DNA of 64,000 nt. Source: Primulina eburnea. Lineage: Eukaryota; Streptophyta; Magnoliopsida; Lamiales; Gesneriaceae. The stretch covers positions 1-64,000 of the forward strand of contig NW_027331249.1 in the NCBI RefSeq assembly GCF_022965805.1, given 5' to 3'. A program made the position numbers and the translations under genes. Under the pieces are notes generated by a model. The model was not told the origin of the DNA, did no database searches, and saw nothing but the letters and a program-made list of their open reading frames with translations. Of this stretch, positions 34,021-47,160 are shown in pieces (the stretch's first letter is position 1; each line of letters begins with the position of its first letter).

Positions 34021-37000
34021 ATGCCGCCTAGACGAGTGCCACAACCCGAGCAGGGTAGCACATCCGGTGCACAGATGGATGTCACCGCTACGCCGATGGA
34101 GACTTTATTGAAGAGATTCCAGTCTTTCCATCCGCCTACTCTGAAAGGCACAGAGAGTGCAGTAGAATGCGAGAGCTGGCTGGATGATATCGAGATGCTG
34201 TTTGAGTCTTTGGCTTACACTGACGAACGACGTGTGAAGTTGATAGGACATCAGATGCAAGAGGTTGCAAAGAGCTGGTGGTTGACTACAAAGAGAGCCT
34301 TGGAGCACCGAGGCATTGATATCACGTGGAAAGTTTTTAAAGATGAGTTCTATCAGCGTTTCTTCCCCGTTTCCTACCGGAAAGATAAGGGAGCTGAATT
34401 TGCGAATTTGAAGCAGGGACAGTGGAACATCGAGGAGTATGTTGCTAAATTTTCTGCATTGCTACGATTTGCACCGCATGTGGCCGGAAACGACGAGGCA
34501 GTGGCCGATCAGTTCATCAACGGGCTGAATCCCGATGTCTTTACTTTGGTGAACACGGGCCGGCCTAGTACTTTTTCAGAGGCACTGAACCGAGCGAAGG
34601 GAGCCGAGGCTGGCTTGATCAGGTAGCGAGGAGCTTCCTACGGTGTTCAGGGGCCGAGACCGCCACAGTCCATGACCGTACAGTTTCCATCACCTCCTCC
34701 TCGTTTTGACAGTGGAGCTAGTGGTAGTGGTAAGAAGGAATTTCTGAAGGCTAAGGGCAAACAATTTAAGAAATCCGGGAGCAGTTCATCGAGTTCGAGT
34801 GGATCTCGACAGAGAGGTCAGGGGTCAGAGTATAGTGGTGCATACTATGGTTCATGCGGAGGGCGACATGCTACGGAGCAGTGTCAAGGAGTTCTGGGAC
34901 GCTGCAACATCTGTTGGCAACAGGGACATTTCGCCAGAGTTTGTCCCCAGAGAGGTGCATCACGATTCCAGAGCACAGGATCATCAGCACCAGCGCCACA
35001 GATGGAGAGACAGGCATCCTCTGTACACTCCTTTCAGCCACCCTCCACACAGACCCAGCAGAGGCCAGGAGGTAGTCAGACGGTGAGTCAGCCTCCCCGA
35101 CAGCAGGCACGTGTTTTTGCCCTGACAGAGGAACAGGCGCAGGAGGCGCCAGATGACGTCATTGCAGGTAGCTGTTTTATTTGCGGTTATCCTGCATATG
35201 TGTTGATAGACACAGGGGCATCTCATACATTTATATCTGAACATTTTGCATTGAAACATGCATTGCCTGTTGAGTCGATGTCGACAGTAGTGTCTATAGC
35301 TTCTCCGTTGGGAAGTGGCTTGATATCTGTGACTACTGTTAGACACTGTATGCTTCAGTTTGAGGGGCATGAGATTGATCTTGATTGTGTAGTACTTGGT
35401 TTAGCTGATTTTGACTGTATAGTTGGCATAGACATGTTAACCAGGTACAGGGCCACGGTAGATTGTTTCCACAAAATTGTCAGATTCAGACCCGAGATGA
35501 CAGATGAGTGGAAATTCTACGGCAAGGGTTCCAGATCTCGGATTCCCTTAGTATCTGCTCTGACTATGAGTAGATTGCTTCAGAGAGGAGCAGAGGGCTT
35601 TCTTGTATATTCAGTAGATCTACTGAAGACGAGCCCAGTATTGGCAGATTTGCCAGTGGTTTGCGAGTTTGCAGATATTTTTCCTGATGAGATTCCAGGG
35701 TTGCCTCCTGTTCGAGAGGTTGATTTCAGCATAGATCTTATGCCCGGTTCTGTTCCTATTTCGAGAGCTCCATATAGGATGGCACCGATAGAGCTGAAAG
35801 AGTTGAAAGCACAGTTGGAAGATCTTTTGTCCAAGGGATATATCAGACCCAGTGTATCTCCTTGGGGTGCTCCGGTGCTTTTCGTTCGAAAGAAAGATGG
35901 TTCGATGCGATTGTGTATTGATTATAGGCAGTTGAACAAGGCAACCGTGAAGAACAAGTATCCTTTGCCCCGCATCGACGACTTATTTGATCAGCTACAG
36001 GGATCTTCGGTAAATTCGAAGATTGATTTGAGATCAGGGTATCATCAACTTAGAGTTATAGATGTTGATATTCCGAAGACTGCATTCCGAACCAGGTATG
36101 GACACTACGAGTTTGTTGTTATGCCTTTCGGTTTGACGAATGCACCAGCGGTGTTTATGAGTTTGATGAACCGCATTTTTCAAAGATATTTAGATGATTT
36201 TGTGATTGTGTTTATTGACGACATTTTGGTGTATTCGAAGAATTTGACTGAGCATGCAGATCACCTGAGAATTGTGCTGAAGACTTTGCGACAGGAGCAG
36301 TTGTATGCTAAACTGTCCAAGTGTGAATTCTGGCTGAGACAGGTTGTCTTCTTAGGGCACATTATATCTGGAGATGGTATTGCGGTAGATCCGAGTAAAG
36401 TTGAGGCTGTGATCAGTTGGCCGAGACCGACTTCTGTGCCTGAGATACGCAGTTTCATGGGTCTAGCCGGGTATTATCGACGTTTTATTCGAGACTTCTC
36501 CAGTATAGCGAAGCCGATTACCCAGTTGACACAGAAGAATATGCCATTTGTGTGGTCCGAAGATTGTGAAGCCAGTTTTGTTGAGCTGAAGAAGAGGCTG
36601 ACTAGTGCGCCTGTCTTGACGATTCCTACCGGTACAGGTGAGTTTGTTGTATATTGTGATGCATCTCACAGAGGGCTTGGATGTGTTCTTATGCAGCGAG
36701 GACACGTGATAGCATACGCCTCTAGACAGCTGAAGCCGCACGAGACTCGTTATCCGATTCATGATCTTGAATTGGCGGCGATTGTGTTTAAACTTAAGAT
36801 CTGGCGTCATTATCTGTATGGCGAGAAATTTGAGATCTATTCCGATCATAAGAGCCTGAAATATCTCTTTTCTCAGTCAGAGTTGAACATGAGGCAGCGA
36901 CGATGGCTTGATCTGCTGAAAGATTTTGATTGCGAGATCAAGTACCATCCAGGAAAGTCGAATGCAGCGGCAGACGCCTTGAGTCGAAAGGTATGTTCTT

Positions 37001-38541
37001 TGTCCTTGTCGACTATAGGTGTATCGAGTTTAGTAGAAGATTGTTGCTTGTCTGGATTGACATTTGATACAGAGAGTAGACCGTTGCAACTTGCTGCGAT
37101 TCAGATTGAGCCAGATGTGATTTTGAGGATCAAAGAAGCACAGAGAATTGATCCGAGTGTTCAGAGATCAATTGATATGGTCAGAGCTGGACATATCTCA
37201 GAGTATCAGGTCAGAGATTCTGTTCTGTATGTGAATAACCGCTTAGTAGTGCCAGAGATTTCAGATTTGAGACGACAGATCATGTCGGAGGCACACTGTA
37301 GTCGGTTCAGCATTCATCCTGGTGGCAGGAAGATGTATAACGACTTGAAGACACAATTCTGGTGGAAGCAGATGAAGACAGACATTGCAGAATTTGTGTC
37401 TAAGTGCCTGAATTGCCAGCAGGTGAAGGCAGAGAGGAAGAAGCCCGGAGGTTTACTTCAGAGTTTGTCTGTTCCTGAATGGAAATGGGACCACATTTCC
37501 ATGGACTTCGTGACGAAGTTACCTCGATCTTCGCGGGGCTGTGATTCGATTTGGGTTATCATTGACAGATTGACCAAATCTGCCAGTTTCATTCCGTACA
37601 GGATGACCTATCGACACGATCAGATGGCCGAGTTGTATGTCAGAGAGGTCGTCAGATTGCACGGTGTGCCGAAGTCGATCGTATCAGATCGTGATCCACG
37701 ATTCACTTCTCACTTTTGGCACAGCTTGCAGCAGGCTTTGGGTACGACTTTACACCTGAGCACTGCTTATCATCCCTAGACGGACGGACAGTCAGAGCGG
37801 ACTATCCAGACTTTAGAGGATATGCTGAGAACTGTAGTACTAGATTTTGGTACTAGTTGGCAAGATTCATTGCCGTTGTGTGAGTTTTCATACAACAACA
37901 GCTATCAGACGAGCATAGAGATGGCACCGTTCGAAGCTTTATACGGAAAGAAGTGCAGATCTCCGTTGTACTGGGATGATATTTCTGAGGTACCAGAGTT
38001 AGGGCCTGATATGATTCGTGAGATGACAGAAAAAGTGAAGATCGTTCAGAAGTGAATGAAGACGGCACAGGATAGGCAAGCGAAGTACGCCAATATTAGA
38101 CGTAGACCGTTAGTATTCGAACAGGGAGATAGAGTATTTCTGAAGATTTCACCTTTCCGAGGCGTTGTCAGATTTGGCAAGCGTGGAAAGTTGTCTCCTA
38201 GATACGTCGGTCCGTATGAAATCCTAGAGAAGATTGACGATCGAGCTTACAGACTTGCTCTTCCTCCTTCATTGTCTGGTATACATGACGTTTTTCATGT
38301 ATCGATGTTGCGCAGATATATGCCGGATGATTCTCATGTCATTCACCCTGACGAAGCCGAGTTAGATCAGACTTTGAGCTATGTTGAGCGACCGATACAC
38401 ATTCTTGATCGGAAAGAAAAACAGCTTAGAACCAAGACTATTCCACTTGTGAAGGTGCAATGGAGTCGTCATGGCATCGAGGAAGCAACTTGGGAGACAG
38501 TGTCTGAGATGAGACAGAGGCATCCCGAGCTATTTGTATGA
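34021..38541 (+). pseudogene. gag-pol: gag-pol of gypsy F: full-length 1506-codon frame with three stops
   Basis: Taking the ATG at 34021 (MPPRRVPQPEQG; an in-frame ATG also lies at 34009), the frame stays in register to TGA 38539 with no frameshift. Stops are TAG 34624, TAG 37777 and TGA 38053. Related sequences have CAG at the first two; the third aligns with an Arg codon in H, so each fits a single C-to-T change. Domains in order: gag (SAVECESWLDDIE), zinc knuckle [14 protein letters not shown] (near 34903), protease [11 protein letters not shown] (near 35209), [11 protein letters not shown] (near 36211), RNase [12 protein letters not shown] (near 36652), integrase HHCC ending CLNCQQVK, Asp in [10 protein letters not shown], Asp in IVSDRDPRF, Glu in [12 protein letters not shown], chromodomain-like IEEATWETVSEM. 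The third to last domain lies across the second stop, so active integrase is not expected. Confidence 0.95.
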
Positions 38542-38627
38542 TGTGAGTTTTCTTTCAGTTCTATTGTCATTTCTTCCTTTACTATGATTGATTAAGTTGT
38601 TATGAGTTCGAGGACGAACTCTTGTCT

Positions 38628-38641
38628 AAGAGGGGGAGAAA
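38628..38641 (+). other. Polypurine tract, gypsy F
   Basis: AAGAGGGGGAGAAA directly before the LTR start. Confidence 0.9.
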
Positions 38642-40457
38642 TGTAAGGCTCGAGAATTATCCGTGTCATCGATGTGAGGGTTGAAGAGGATTATGCATGA
38701 CATGAAAAATGTGAGTTTGAGTAAGCATGGCCGAGACAAGACCGCACCTGCGGTATTAACATCACCGCACCCGCGGTGTAAAGATAGAAAAAAATGAGTT
38801 TTGGGCGAACAGAAACCGCACCCGCGGTATAGCGTGACCGCCCCCGCGGTGTGAGACCGCACCCGCGGTTATGTAAGGACCGCACCCGCGGTCATAGTGT
38901 TGCAATTTTTGGTGAATTCGCCGTGAGCATAGCGCACCCGCGCTCTTGAGACACCGCACCCGCGGTCTGCATGCGAGATTGCCACCTTTGAATTTCGTAT
39001 TGACACATGGCATGTGATATATAAACCTTGGCATGACATCTCATTCTTCAGATTTCAGAACTTAGAACCGAGAGAGGATTTGGGAGAAGCTTTCATTCTT
39101 TTGATCTTTGCACTTGAGATTTTGCTATTTCCGGTTATCCGATTTTAATTCTGAGGTAAGATTTGTGTTCCTTGCATTGAAGGCTACAAAGTGACGTAAG
39201 TTGATATAATTCCAGCATGATTCAGATTGTGGATGTTGGGGAACTTATGATTTTGTTGCGAATATGTGTTCTTGATATGCTAAGCATCGTAGAAACGTAA
39301 ACGGATTGAATTACGGATGTCGTATGCTATAGGTTCAATTTTCCAGCATGTATTATGTGAAGATTATGCAGAATTTGGTATGCATGTTTGTATTGGATGA
39401 GATTATGAGTTATTGAGATTGATTATGATATTGTTATGTTGAGATTGAGTTGGCCGGTATTGAGAAATAAGCCGTTACGCCGTTGAATTGTATTGAAATC
39501 AGTTACAGATTTGTACATTGAGTTAGTTGAGATGCTTGTTGATAGAGTGTGTCTACACATTGCCATTTCAGATTATATTGGTTATTGTGAACTCGAGACT
39601 TCGACTGCGACACCGACGATTCGACAAGAAAGGTATAATTCATGTGGTCACGGGATTGCACAACTCGATTCAGATTTGATACGAGTTTCCCTAAATCACA
39701 TACTAGATTGTTATTACATTTGATTATGTAATGCCTTGTTTATCGATTTATATTCGAGTCCTGAGATAGGAGAGATTGGCAGACTTGCCAAAACTAGACG
39801 TTTCGGTGTATCGACGCATAGGAGCAGATTTGCTATATGTGTAGACCCTCGATACAGAGTTGACCGAAGTCTAGGAATAAGACGTACCGTTGCCCCGAGT
39901 GGCTGGGTAGGTGACAGACCGTCTTATTCATACCGGGATCCCTAGATTAGAAAAGAGTCGAGTCAAGATTTGAATTGTCGAATACAGATTTGTATTCTAC
40001 TACATGTTTAGATGTATATTCATGTTACTTGATTTATGTTATGCATTTGTACATGATTTATGACATTGCATGCATCCATGTTTTATACTGGGATATGTTC
40101 TCACCGGAGTTATCCGGCTGTTGTCGTGTCTGTATGTGTGCATGGCAACAGGTGGGGCAGGATCGGGGTCACGAGCTAGATGAGAGATGATGATAGCGTG
40201 GAGATCTCGGGCATTGCAGATTACTAGTGGTTTCTTATGGCACTTGTACTACTTATGTTTATAGTTGTCATGTGAACACTAGTGTATGTTGTACGAACAG
40301 ACTTGTATGTACATTACGTTGTTTAATTTCTATCGAGATATGTTATGCTTTAGTTAATACATTTGAATTAAAATTAAAAGCAAAATTTTGACCCACATTT
40401 TCGAACAAAGATCCAATTAAATCCCAAAAGAATAGAGTTAGAGCCCGGGTCCCCACA
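38642..40457 (+). repeat. 3' LTR of gypsy F
   Basis: It is nearly identical to the 5' LTR. Differences seen: GACACCG against GAAACCG near 38814, one base missing soon after, and one extra A near 40374. AATAC follows. Confidence 0.96.
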
Positions 40458-40462
40458 AATAC

Positions 40463-43400
40463 TATCCACCAGAGTTGAGATTAAAATTGTTGAGTGAATT
40501 TGAGAATTTTACTCAAACCCCGGATATGTCTGTTGTGGAGTACACTTCTAAATTCAACTCCCTTGGAACCTATGCTCCTGCCATCATGGCAGATGATATC
40601 CTGAAGATGCATCGTTTCAAACGTGGTCTGAACAGCCGTATCCAATCAGCTCTGGCAGTTTACCAACCCACAGGTTTTGATGATTTAATGGGAGCAGCCA
40701 TTAGAGCTGAGACTGATATCAAGCGCCGAGAAGATGAAAATAAAAATAAACGACCTCTCACTGGACAATCTTTTCAAGGTAAACAACCAGTTAAAAGGTC
40801 AAACCAATCAAGTGGACCATTCAAGGGAACTCCTTCCAATTCAACTACGACATTCTCAAGCATAAAACCGTGTCCATTATGCAACTACCGACACATTGGA
40901 GAATGTCGAAGGAACACTGGTGCTTGCTTCAATTGTGGGAAGATGGGACATCGAATTGCTAATTGTCCTGAACCATTAAAGAAAATGACATGGTCAAACA
41001 CTAGTGATACCCCCAACAAGCCAAAGGAGAATAAGACCAATGCTCGTATGTTTGCCATAACTCAAGAAGAGGAAGATGATGCAAACGATGTCGTGGCAGG
41101 TACCATTATAATCAATAAAATTTCAGCTTATGTGTTGTTTGACTGTGGTGCCACTCATTCATTTATTTCTAAGAGATTCACTAAGAAGTTAGGGCTTATA
41201 CCAGAGATACATGTTGAACCTTTTAGAATTGCTACTCCCACCAGTAAAACAATTGAAACACATAAGATACATCGGAACTGCATAGTATATATCAATGAAC
41301 ACACATTCAACGCTGAATTGATTCAAGTTAACATGGTGGAGTTCGACGTTATTCTGGGAATGGATTGGTTATCCAAGAGTCATGCAATAGTATATTGTCG
41401 GCATAAGATTATCAAACTCCGAACTCCAAGCCAAAAAGAAATCACATACCATGGCAAGGCTAAGAAACGTAAATCCCTCCTTTCTGCATCTCAAACCTGG
41501 AAAGCCATGAAGTCTGGAGAAATAGTTTATCTAGCAATGGTAAACGAAGTAAAAGAAGGAGTCGAGCTCAAGATAGAAGATATTCCAGTGGTACAAGAAT
41601 TTTCAGATGTCTTTCCAGAAGAGCTACCTGGAATGGTTCCGGACCGTGAGATAGAATTCGAGATTAACTTGGTACCAGGTGCCACACCAATATCAAAGGC
41701 ACCCTATCGAATGGCTCCAGCAGAACTCAATGAACTAAAAGAACAACTTCAAGAGTTGTTAGACAAGAAACAAATCAGACCAAGTGTCTCTCCTTGGGGA
41801 GCTCCAGTCTTATTTGTAAAGAAAAAAGATGGAAGTATGAGATTGTGTATCGATTATAGAGAACTCAACAAGATCACAATCAAAAACAGATATCCTCTTC
41901 CAAGGATAGATGATCTTTTCGATCAACTCAAAGGAGCCACAGTATTTTCCAAGCTTGATTTGAGGACAGGATATCATCAACTGAAGGTCAAACCAGAAGA
42001 AGTTCCAAAGACAGCCTTCAGAACAAGATATGGCCATTATGAGTTTACAGTAATGCCATTTGGATTGACAAATGCTCCAGCAGCTTTCATGGATCTCATG
42101 AACAGAGTATTCAAGCCATTTCTCGACAAATTTGTAGTGGTATTTATCGATGACATTCTCGTATATTCCCCAAGTGAAGAGGATCACAAAGAACATCTTC
42201 ACCTGACTCTTCAGATGTTAAGAGAAAAAGAGTTATACGCGAAATTCAAGAAATGCGAATTTTGGCTAAAAAGTGTGACTTTCTTAGGCCATATCATTTC
42301 AAAAGAAGGAGTATATGTGGACCCTAAAAAGGTGGAAGCAATCACTGGCTGGCCGAGACCTAAGACAGTAACTGAAATTCGAAGCTTTCTAGGATTGGCA
42401 GGTTACTATCGAAAATTTGTTGAAGGTTTCTCTTCAATAGCTACGCCTCTTACAAAACTTACACAAAAGAACTCAAAATTTAACTGGAGTGAGGAATGTG
42501 AAAAGAGCTTCCAAACGCTCAAGGAAAAGCTTGCATCTACACCAGTACTGGTTCTACCCACTGAGGACAAAAGCTTTACCATTTACAGTGACGCATCAAA
42601 AGAGGGTTTAGGATGCGTACTCATGCAAGAAGGAAGAGTAATCGCATATGCATCAAGACAATTGAAGCCGTACGAGAAAAATTATCCTACTCACGACCTC
42701 GAACTAGCTGCGGTAGTTTTTGCCTTAAAAATTTGGAGGCATTATCTTTACGGCGCCAAATGCGAGATCTTCACAGATCATCAAAGTCTCAAGTATTTGT
42801 TCACACAGAAAGAATTGAACATGAGGCAGAGAAGATGGATTGAATTGTTAAAAGATTATGATTTAACAATAAGCTATCATCCGGGCAAGGAAAATAAGGT
42901 AGCTGATGCTTTAAGTAGGAAAAACATGGGTAAAGTGATCCTAGCTTCACTTTCTGCACAACCATGCCTTCAAGAAACAATCAAGTTAAGAAAGAATCAA
43001 GATCCTACTTTGACAAAACTTAAAGAACAAGTCAAAGAAAAGAAGTCACAAGATTTTCATATAGACGAGAAGGGAGTTCTGTGGATGAAAGGACGATTGT
43101 GTGTACCAAACATCGAGAATCTTCGACAGGAAGTAATGTCTGAAGCACATAAATCAAAATTTTCGGTCCACCCCGGCAGTACAAAAATGTACAGAGATTT
43201 AAAGAAAAATTTCTGGTGGAGCGGAATGAAGAAGGATGTAGCAGAATACATCTCTAGATGCCAAGTCTGTCAACAAGTTAAAGCTGAACATCAACGGCCT
43301 GGAGGACTTCTTCAACCCTTGGAAATTCCAGAATGGAAATGGGAACATATTTCCATGGATTTTGTAGTAGGTTTACCAAAGTCTAGGCAAAGTCATAATG

Positions 43401-44461
43401 GAATATGGGTAATCGTAGATAGACTCACAAAATCTGCACATTTTCTACCTGTCCGTATGAATTATAATCTGGAAAAATTGGCTACCATATACATGGACAA
43501 TATTGTGCGATTACATGGAGTTCCGGCAAGCATTCTGTCTGATAGAGATCCAAGATTTGTATCTCGATTCTGGAAAAGTTTTCAACAAGCTATGGGGACT
43601 AAGGTTACTCTCAGTACAGCTTATCACCCTCAAACTGATGGCCAAACAGAGAGAACAATACAAACCCTTGAAGATATGCTACGAGCAAGTGCTTTAGAAT
43701 TCAGTGGTAATTGGAGTGAACATCTACCTTTAATTGAGTTCGCTTACAATAACAGTTATCATAGCAGTATTGGAATGGCTCCATACGAAGCTTTGTACGG
43801 CCGAAAATGTCGATCACCTCTATACTGGGATGAGGTAGGAGAGAAATCCATAACTGGACCTGAACTTATCCAAGAAACCGTGGACAAAGTAACAATCATT
43901 AAAGAAAGACTCAAAATTGCTCAAGATCGACAGAAAAGTTGGGCTAATCTAAAGAGGAGACCAGTGGAGTTCACCGTTGGAGAAAAAGCTTACGTAAAAG
44001 TTTCTCCCATGAAAGGAGTTGTTCGATTCAATAAAACTGGGAAATTACATCCTCGATACATAGGACCTTTTGAAATTTTAGAAAGAATCGGAACATTGGC
44101 ATACAGACTAGCATTGCCACCAGATATGTCAAGAATTCATAATGTATTTCATGTTTCACAATTGAGGAAATACATCCCAGATCCAAGTCATGTTCTTGAA
44201 ACTGGACCGCTCCTGATGGAAAGTAATTTGAATGAAAAACTAAGATATGAAGAAGTTCCAATTCGAATTTTGGACACCAAAGAACAAGTATTAAGGCGTC
44301 GCAACATTTCCTATGTTAAGATACAATGGTCTAATCATACTGAAAGAGAAGCTACTTGGGAACTAAAAGAGAAGATGTTCGAGCAATATCCCTATCTGTT
44401 CGAAAATCTAGAAAACTCAAGTTTCAGGGACGAAACTTCCAATAAGGAGGGAGGAATGTAA
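40463..44461 (+). pseudogene. gag-pol: gag (3' part) and pol of gypsy D, open but separated from the start
   Basis: The frame continues the gag of D after F and is open to TAA 44459, which lies just inside the LTR. It contains the rest of gag, zinc knuckle [14 protein letters not shown] (near 40927), protease with [11 protein letters not shown] (near 41140), [11 protein letters not shown] (near 42148), RNase [12 protein letters not shown] (near 42586), integrase HHCC finger ending CQVCQQVK, Asp in [11 protein letters not shown], Asp in ILSDRDPRF, Glu in [12 protein letters not shown], and a chromodomain-like end [12 protein letters not shown]. The protease has Cys where Thr or Ser is usual after the catalytic Asp, which may weaken it. 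Only the F insertion clearly disables the copy. Confidence 0.92.
44441..44456 (+). other. Polypurine tract, gypsy D
   Basis: AATAAGGAGGGAGGAA next to the LTR start TGTAAGAATATG. Confidence 0.88.
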
Positions 44462-46053
44462 GAATATGATTTTTTTTATTATTAATAATTATTAGTATTA
44501 GTATTATTTTTATTAGTCATTATGGAGTTCAAAACATTGACAAACATGAGTTAAAACATTGAAAAACATGAGTTCAAAACATTGAAAAAAACATGAGTTC
44601 AAAGCATTGAAAAACAATTGTGTCCAAATTTTTGACTAAAATAATTAAAATATTTTAAAGCATGCATTAAATTATAAGAATTATTCTCCAATCTTACCTA
44701 TAAATAGATGTTTTGAGAATGAGAGAAATCACACCAAAACCTCTCAAACTAGAGCATGAATGAAGCTTGAACACCATCAACCATTTCTTGAGTGATATTT
44801 TCGAGCTAGAAATTCTGTTCATTTTCGAGAGAAACTTCCGGTCCAACGGTTTTTTCAAATCTAATCTCCACCGTTCATATTACACTTTCATATGTTTTAA
44901 ACATCATATCAAAATTTCAGCCTCATCCATACGGTCAAATTTTGTGAAACCCTTCGGCAAGAAAACTGCTCGGATTCCGAACGAGTTTAGCTAATTTACG
45001 GATTTTCAGACGATAAATTCAAGCTTGTTTCTTCCGTAATTTTGGAACACCTTTCGGTAAGTGGGCTTATGTTTTAAAGTATTTAAGTATGTTTTCGAAA
45101 ATTCGGTCGACATGATATATTCCTTCGATTTGATATATGAATATTTCGTTTTGATAATTTGTTAAGCATGTTTAAATCAATTTCAAGTGCATGTTCCTTT
45201 CGTTTCAAAATTATGTTATCTTCATTTCATGTTATATTCTAATATATATTCTTAAACACCAATTTAGTGTATTCTAAGAATTATGTTTAAAGGCACTGTT
45301 ATGATTCAAGTTAGAAATGGTAAAAAGGAAAATTTTCCTAAAACATGATAAGATATGACAAGTTTATGGCCCTGATGCGGTGGGTAATAATAACCGATAT
45401 AAGGCCTCACCCCTTAGAGGAATTACATATAGGGGACTGATCAGTAACACCATGGATAATAAGATGAAATAACAGTGCAATACGAATAATTTATGTCTAT
45501 ATGCATATGCTAAGTTATGTTTGCTCATTGTTAATATCATGTCTTGATTTTGTTGTGACTAATTATTGTGACATGAAATTCATTTAATATTTACATAAAT
45601 ATATATAAGTTATGTCGTATCTATCATTTTATTGTTTCGACGTTTGTTGAGACACGGAAAATTTCGAATTGTTAAAGATCTATATATGTATATCTTTGTG
45701 TTATTGTGATCGATCGGCCCCCACTTGCTGAGTATTTCACAAAATACTCACCCTTACACCTCTCACTCCCAGATAAGAATGAAAAACAAGTTGAAGAAGA
45801 AGAGCAAATGCATTTCTGGGGATGGTAACAATGGTTCTGTTGATCAAGACATACTTTGGAATTTGGCTATCTTTTATTTTTACGCTGTTCGCTTCCGCAC
45901 TCGTTTGTTAAATTGATTACGTTGAAAGACATTGTATGTTTTATGAAAAAGACTGGTTTGGTTGTACACTGTACTACGAGGCTTGTTGATTTACGATTGA
46001 ATAATTGTAAAACAACGCCGGATGTCAACTCACCCCGGTATCGGGACGTGACA
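44457..46053 (+). repeat. 3' LTR of gypsy D (1597 bp)
   Basis: It is the partner of 28789-30390, with around 15-20 small differences by eye. The sequence after the end, CAAGATGG, is copia G gag, not a repeat of any left flank. Confidence 0.94.
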
Positions 46054-46635
46054 CAAGATGGTAGGACCATAGTATGCAAGATAAAGTATAACATGCTCGC
46101 TTTTTGTCAAATGAACTGTAGGGACACTTTGAGGAAATATTGAATGCTGCTGACATTCGAATACACAAGCAAGAGTTGCATGGTACATGAAACTCGTACA
46201 GTGATGCACACCACTTTTTTTTTTAAAAAGCTCGTGACTATACGAATGCAAGATGGGGCTTTGGTCCATGAGCGTAGTCTACGTATGATTGGGCTTATTG
46301 AGGATGTGGTGGGCCTGGAATATGTGATTTCTAACGAGTTACTAGGTAACATGAATTTGTTGTCTTTCTCTTCCTCATTTGACGGGATTATGGTGAACTT
46401 CAATTTGAATAAGATAGATGATAGCCTTGAAGAGCTAGTCAATACGCTTATAACTTATGAGATCACCATAAAACAGGGAATTTTTGTTTTTCTAATGGGC
46501 CTCTCGTCAGATGAAAAATAGCCCACAAGGTAAGGGAAAGAAATGTTCCGCCCCTCACAAGAAAAACAATCCCAATAAGAGGCAAACTCTGAAAGACACT
46601 TAAAAGGCCTACAAAGCCCGATAAGTTAGAACATA
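46054..46635 (+). pseudogene. gag fragment of copia G (middle to zinc knuckle)
   Basis: It aligns by eye with the copia E Gag: MQDGALVHERSLRMIGL corresponds to MRDGASVHEHGLKLIGL, and VNFNLNKIDDSLEELVN to VNFNMNKLEPSLEELVN. This is the UBN2-type gag of plant copia. The N-terminal part is missing, lost at the gypsy D breakpoint. A TGA at 46141, a poly(T) tract near 46210 and a stop at 46519 disrupt it. Copia E is inserted at the zinc knuckle, with duplicate TTTGT at 46636-46640. Confidence 0.85.
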
Positions 46636-46640
46636 TTTGT

Positions 46641-47070
46641 TGAAAGCGGATCGGTTACGGTGGCCGGAAGCGCAACGGAAGTCAAAAATTTTAATTTTAT
46701 GCTTAAAATTTCGGCCACCCTAGGTTTTGTGCAATATTTACAAAATAACACCATACATAGGATGTTTAAGAGATTTTACCTATCAACCTCTTGAGGTTGA
46801 TGTAAGGCTCCAAATTTGTTGTGAACAACAAAGCTCTTGAAGGTTGACAAGTCTACAAGCTCTTCCTCCAACTCCAAAATAAAGCCCACCACTAGCAAGG
46901 TAAAACCCCTCTTGATTTGCACTAGAAAATCAAGAGGATTTTTCAATGAGAATGATTTTGTATCTCCAAAAATGAAGAACAAAAGAAGAAAAATATGGAG
47001 AGAATGAGAGATGGATTTTCGGCCAAGTGAGAGGGTGAGAATGAGAGAGTGAAGTCTAGTCTTGGGTGTG
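46641..47070 (-). repeat. 3' LTR remnant of copia E
   Basis: It matches 50581-51010 with about three differences by eye, then breaks off. Some 1.6 kb of LTR is missing. Confidence 0.9.
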
Positions 47071-47160
47071 GGAAATACACATACCCATACCTCGAAAAGT
47101 CATCGGTGAAGTCTAGTCTTGGGTGTGAGAATGAGAGATGGATTCCCAATTGCTTCTCTA
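47049..47160 (-). other. Scrambled LTR/integrase junction in copia E
   Basis: GTGAAGTCTAGTCTTGGGTG occurs at 47049 and again at 47106. Between and after them lie integrase pieces: 47073-47105 repeats 47214-47247. The order along the minus strand is integrase, LTR piece, integrase piece, LTR. This is the footprint of repeated template switching or of break repair with filler. Confidence 0.85.

Larger units (their letters stand above)
31947..40457 (+). mobile_element. Gypsy F: very young chromovirus-like element in the gag of D
   Basis: LTRs of 1816 bp each (31947-33762, 38642-40457) differ by one substitution and two 1-bp indels by eye. The duplication AATAC is at 31942-31946 and 40458-40462. 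Structure is complete: primer site, one gag-pol frame, polypurine tract. Three stop codons interrupt the frame. It is the nearest relative of Element 1 in the window. Confidence 0.96.
28789..46053 (+). mobile_element. Gypsy D: chromovirus-like element with an extra upstream ORF, split by gypsy F
   Basis: LTRs are at 28789-30390 and 44457-46053, differing by roughly 1 percent by eye. Primer site, an extra coiled-coil ORF, gag-pol and polypurine tract follow in order. There is no target duplication: the left flank is the stray pol fragment, the right flank (46054) is copia G gag. F is inserted in gag with duplication AATAC. Confidence 0.93.
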
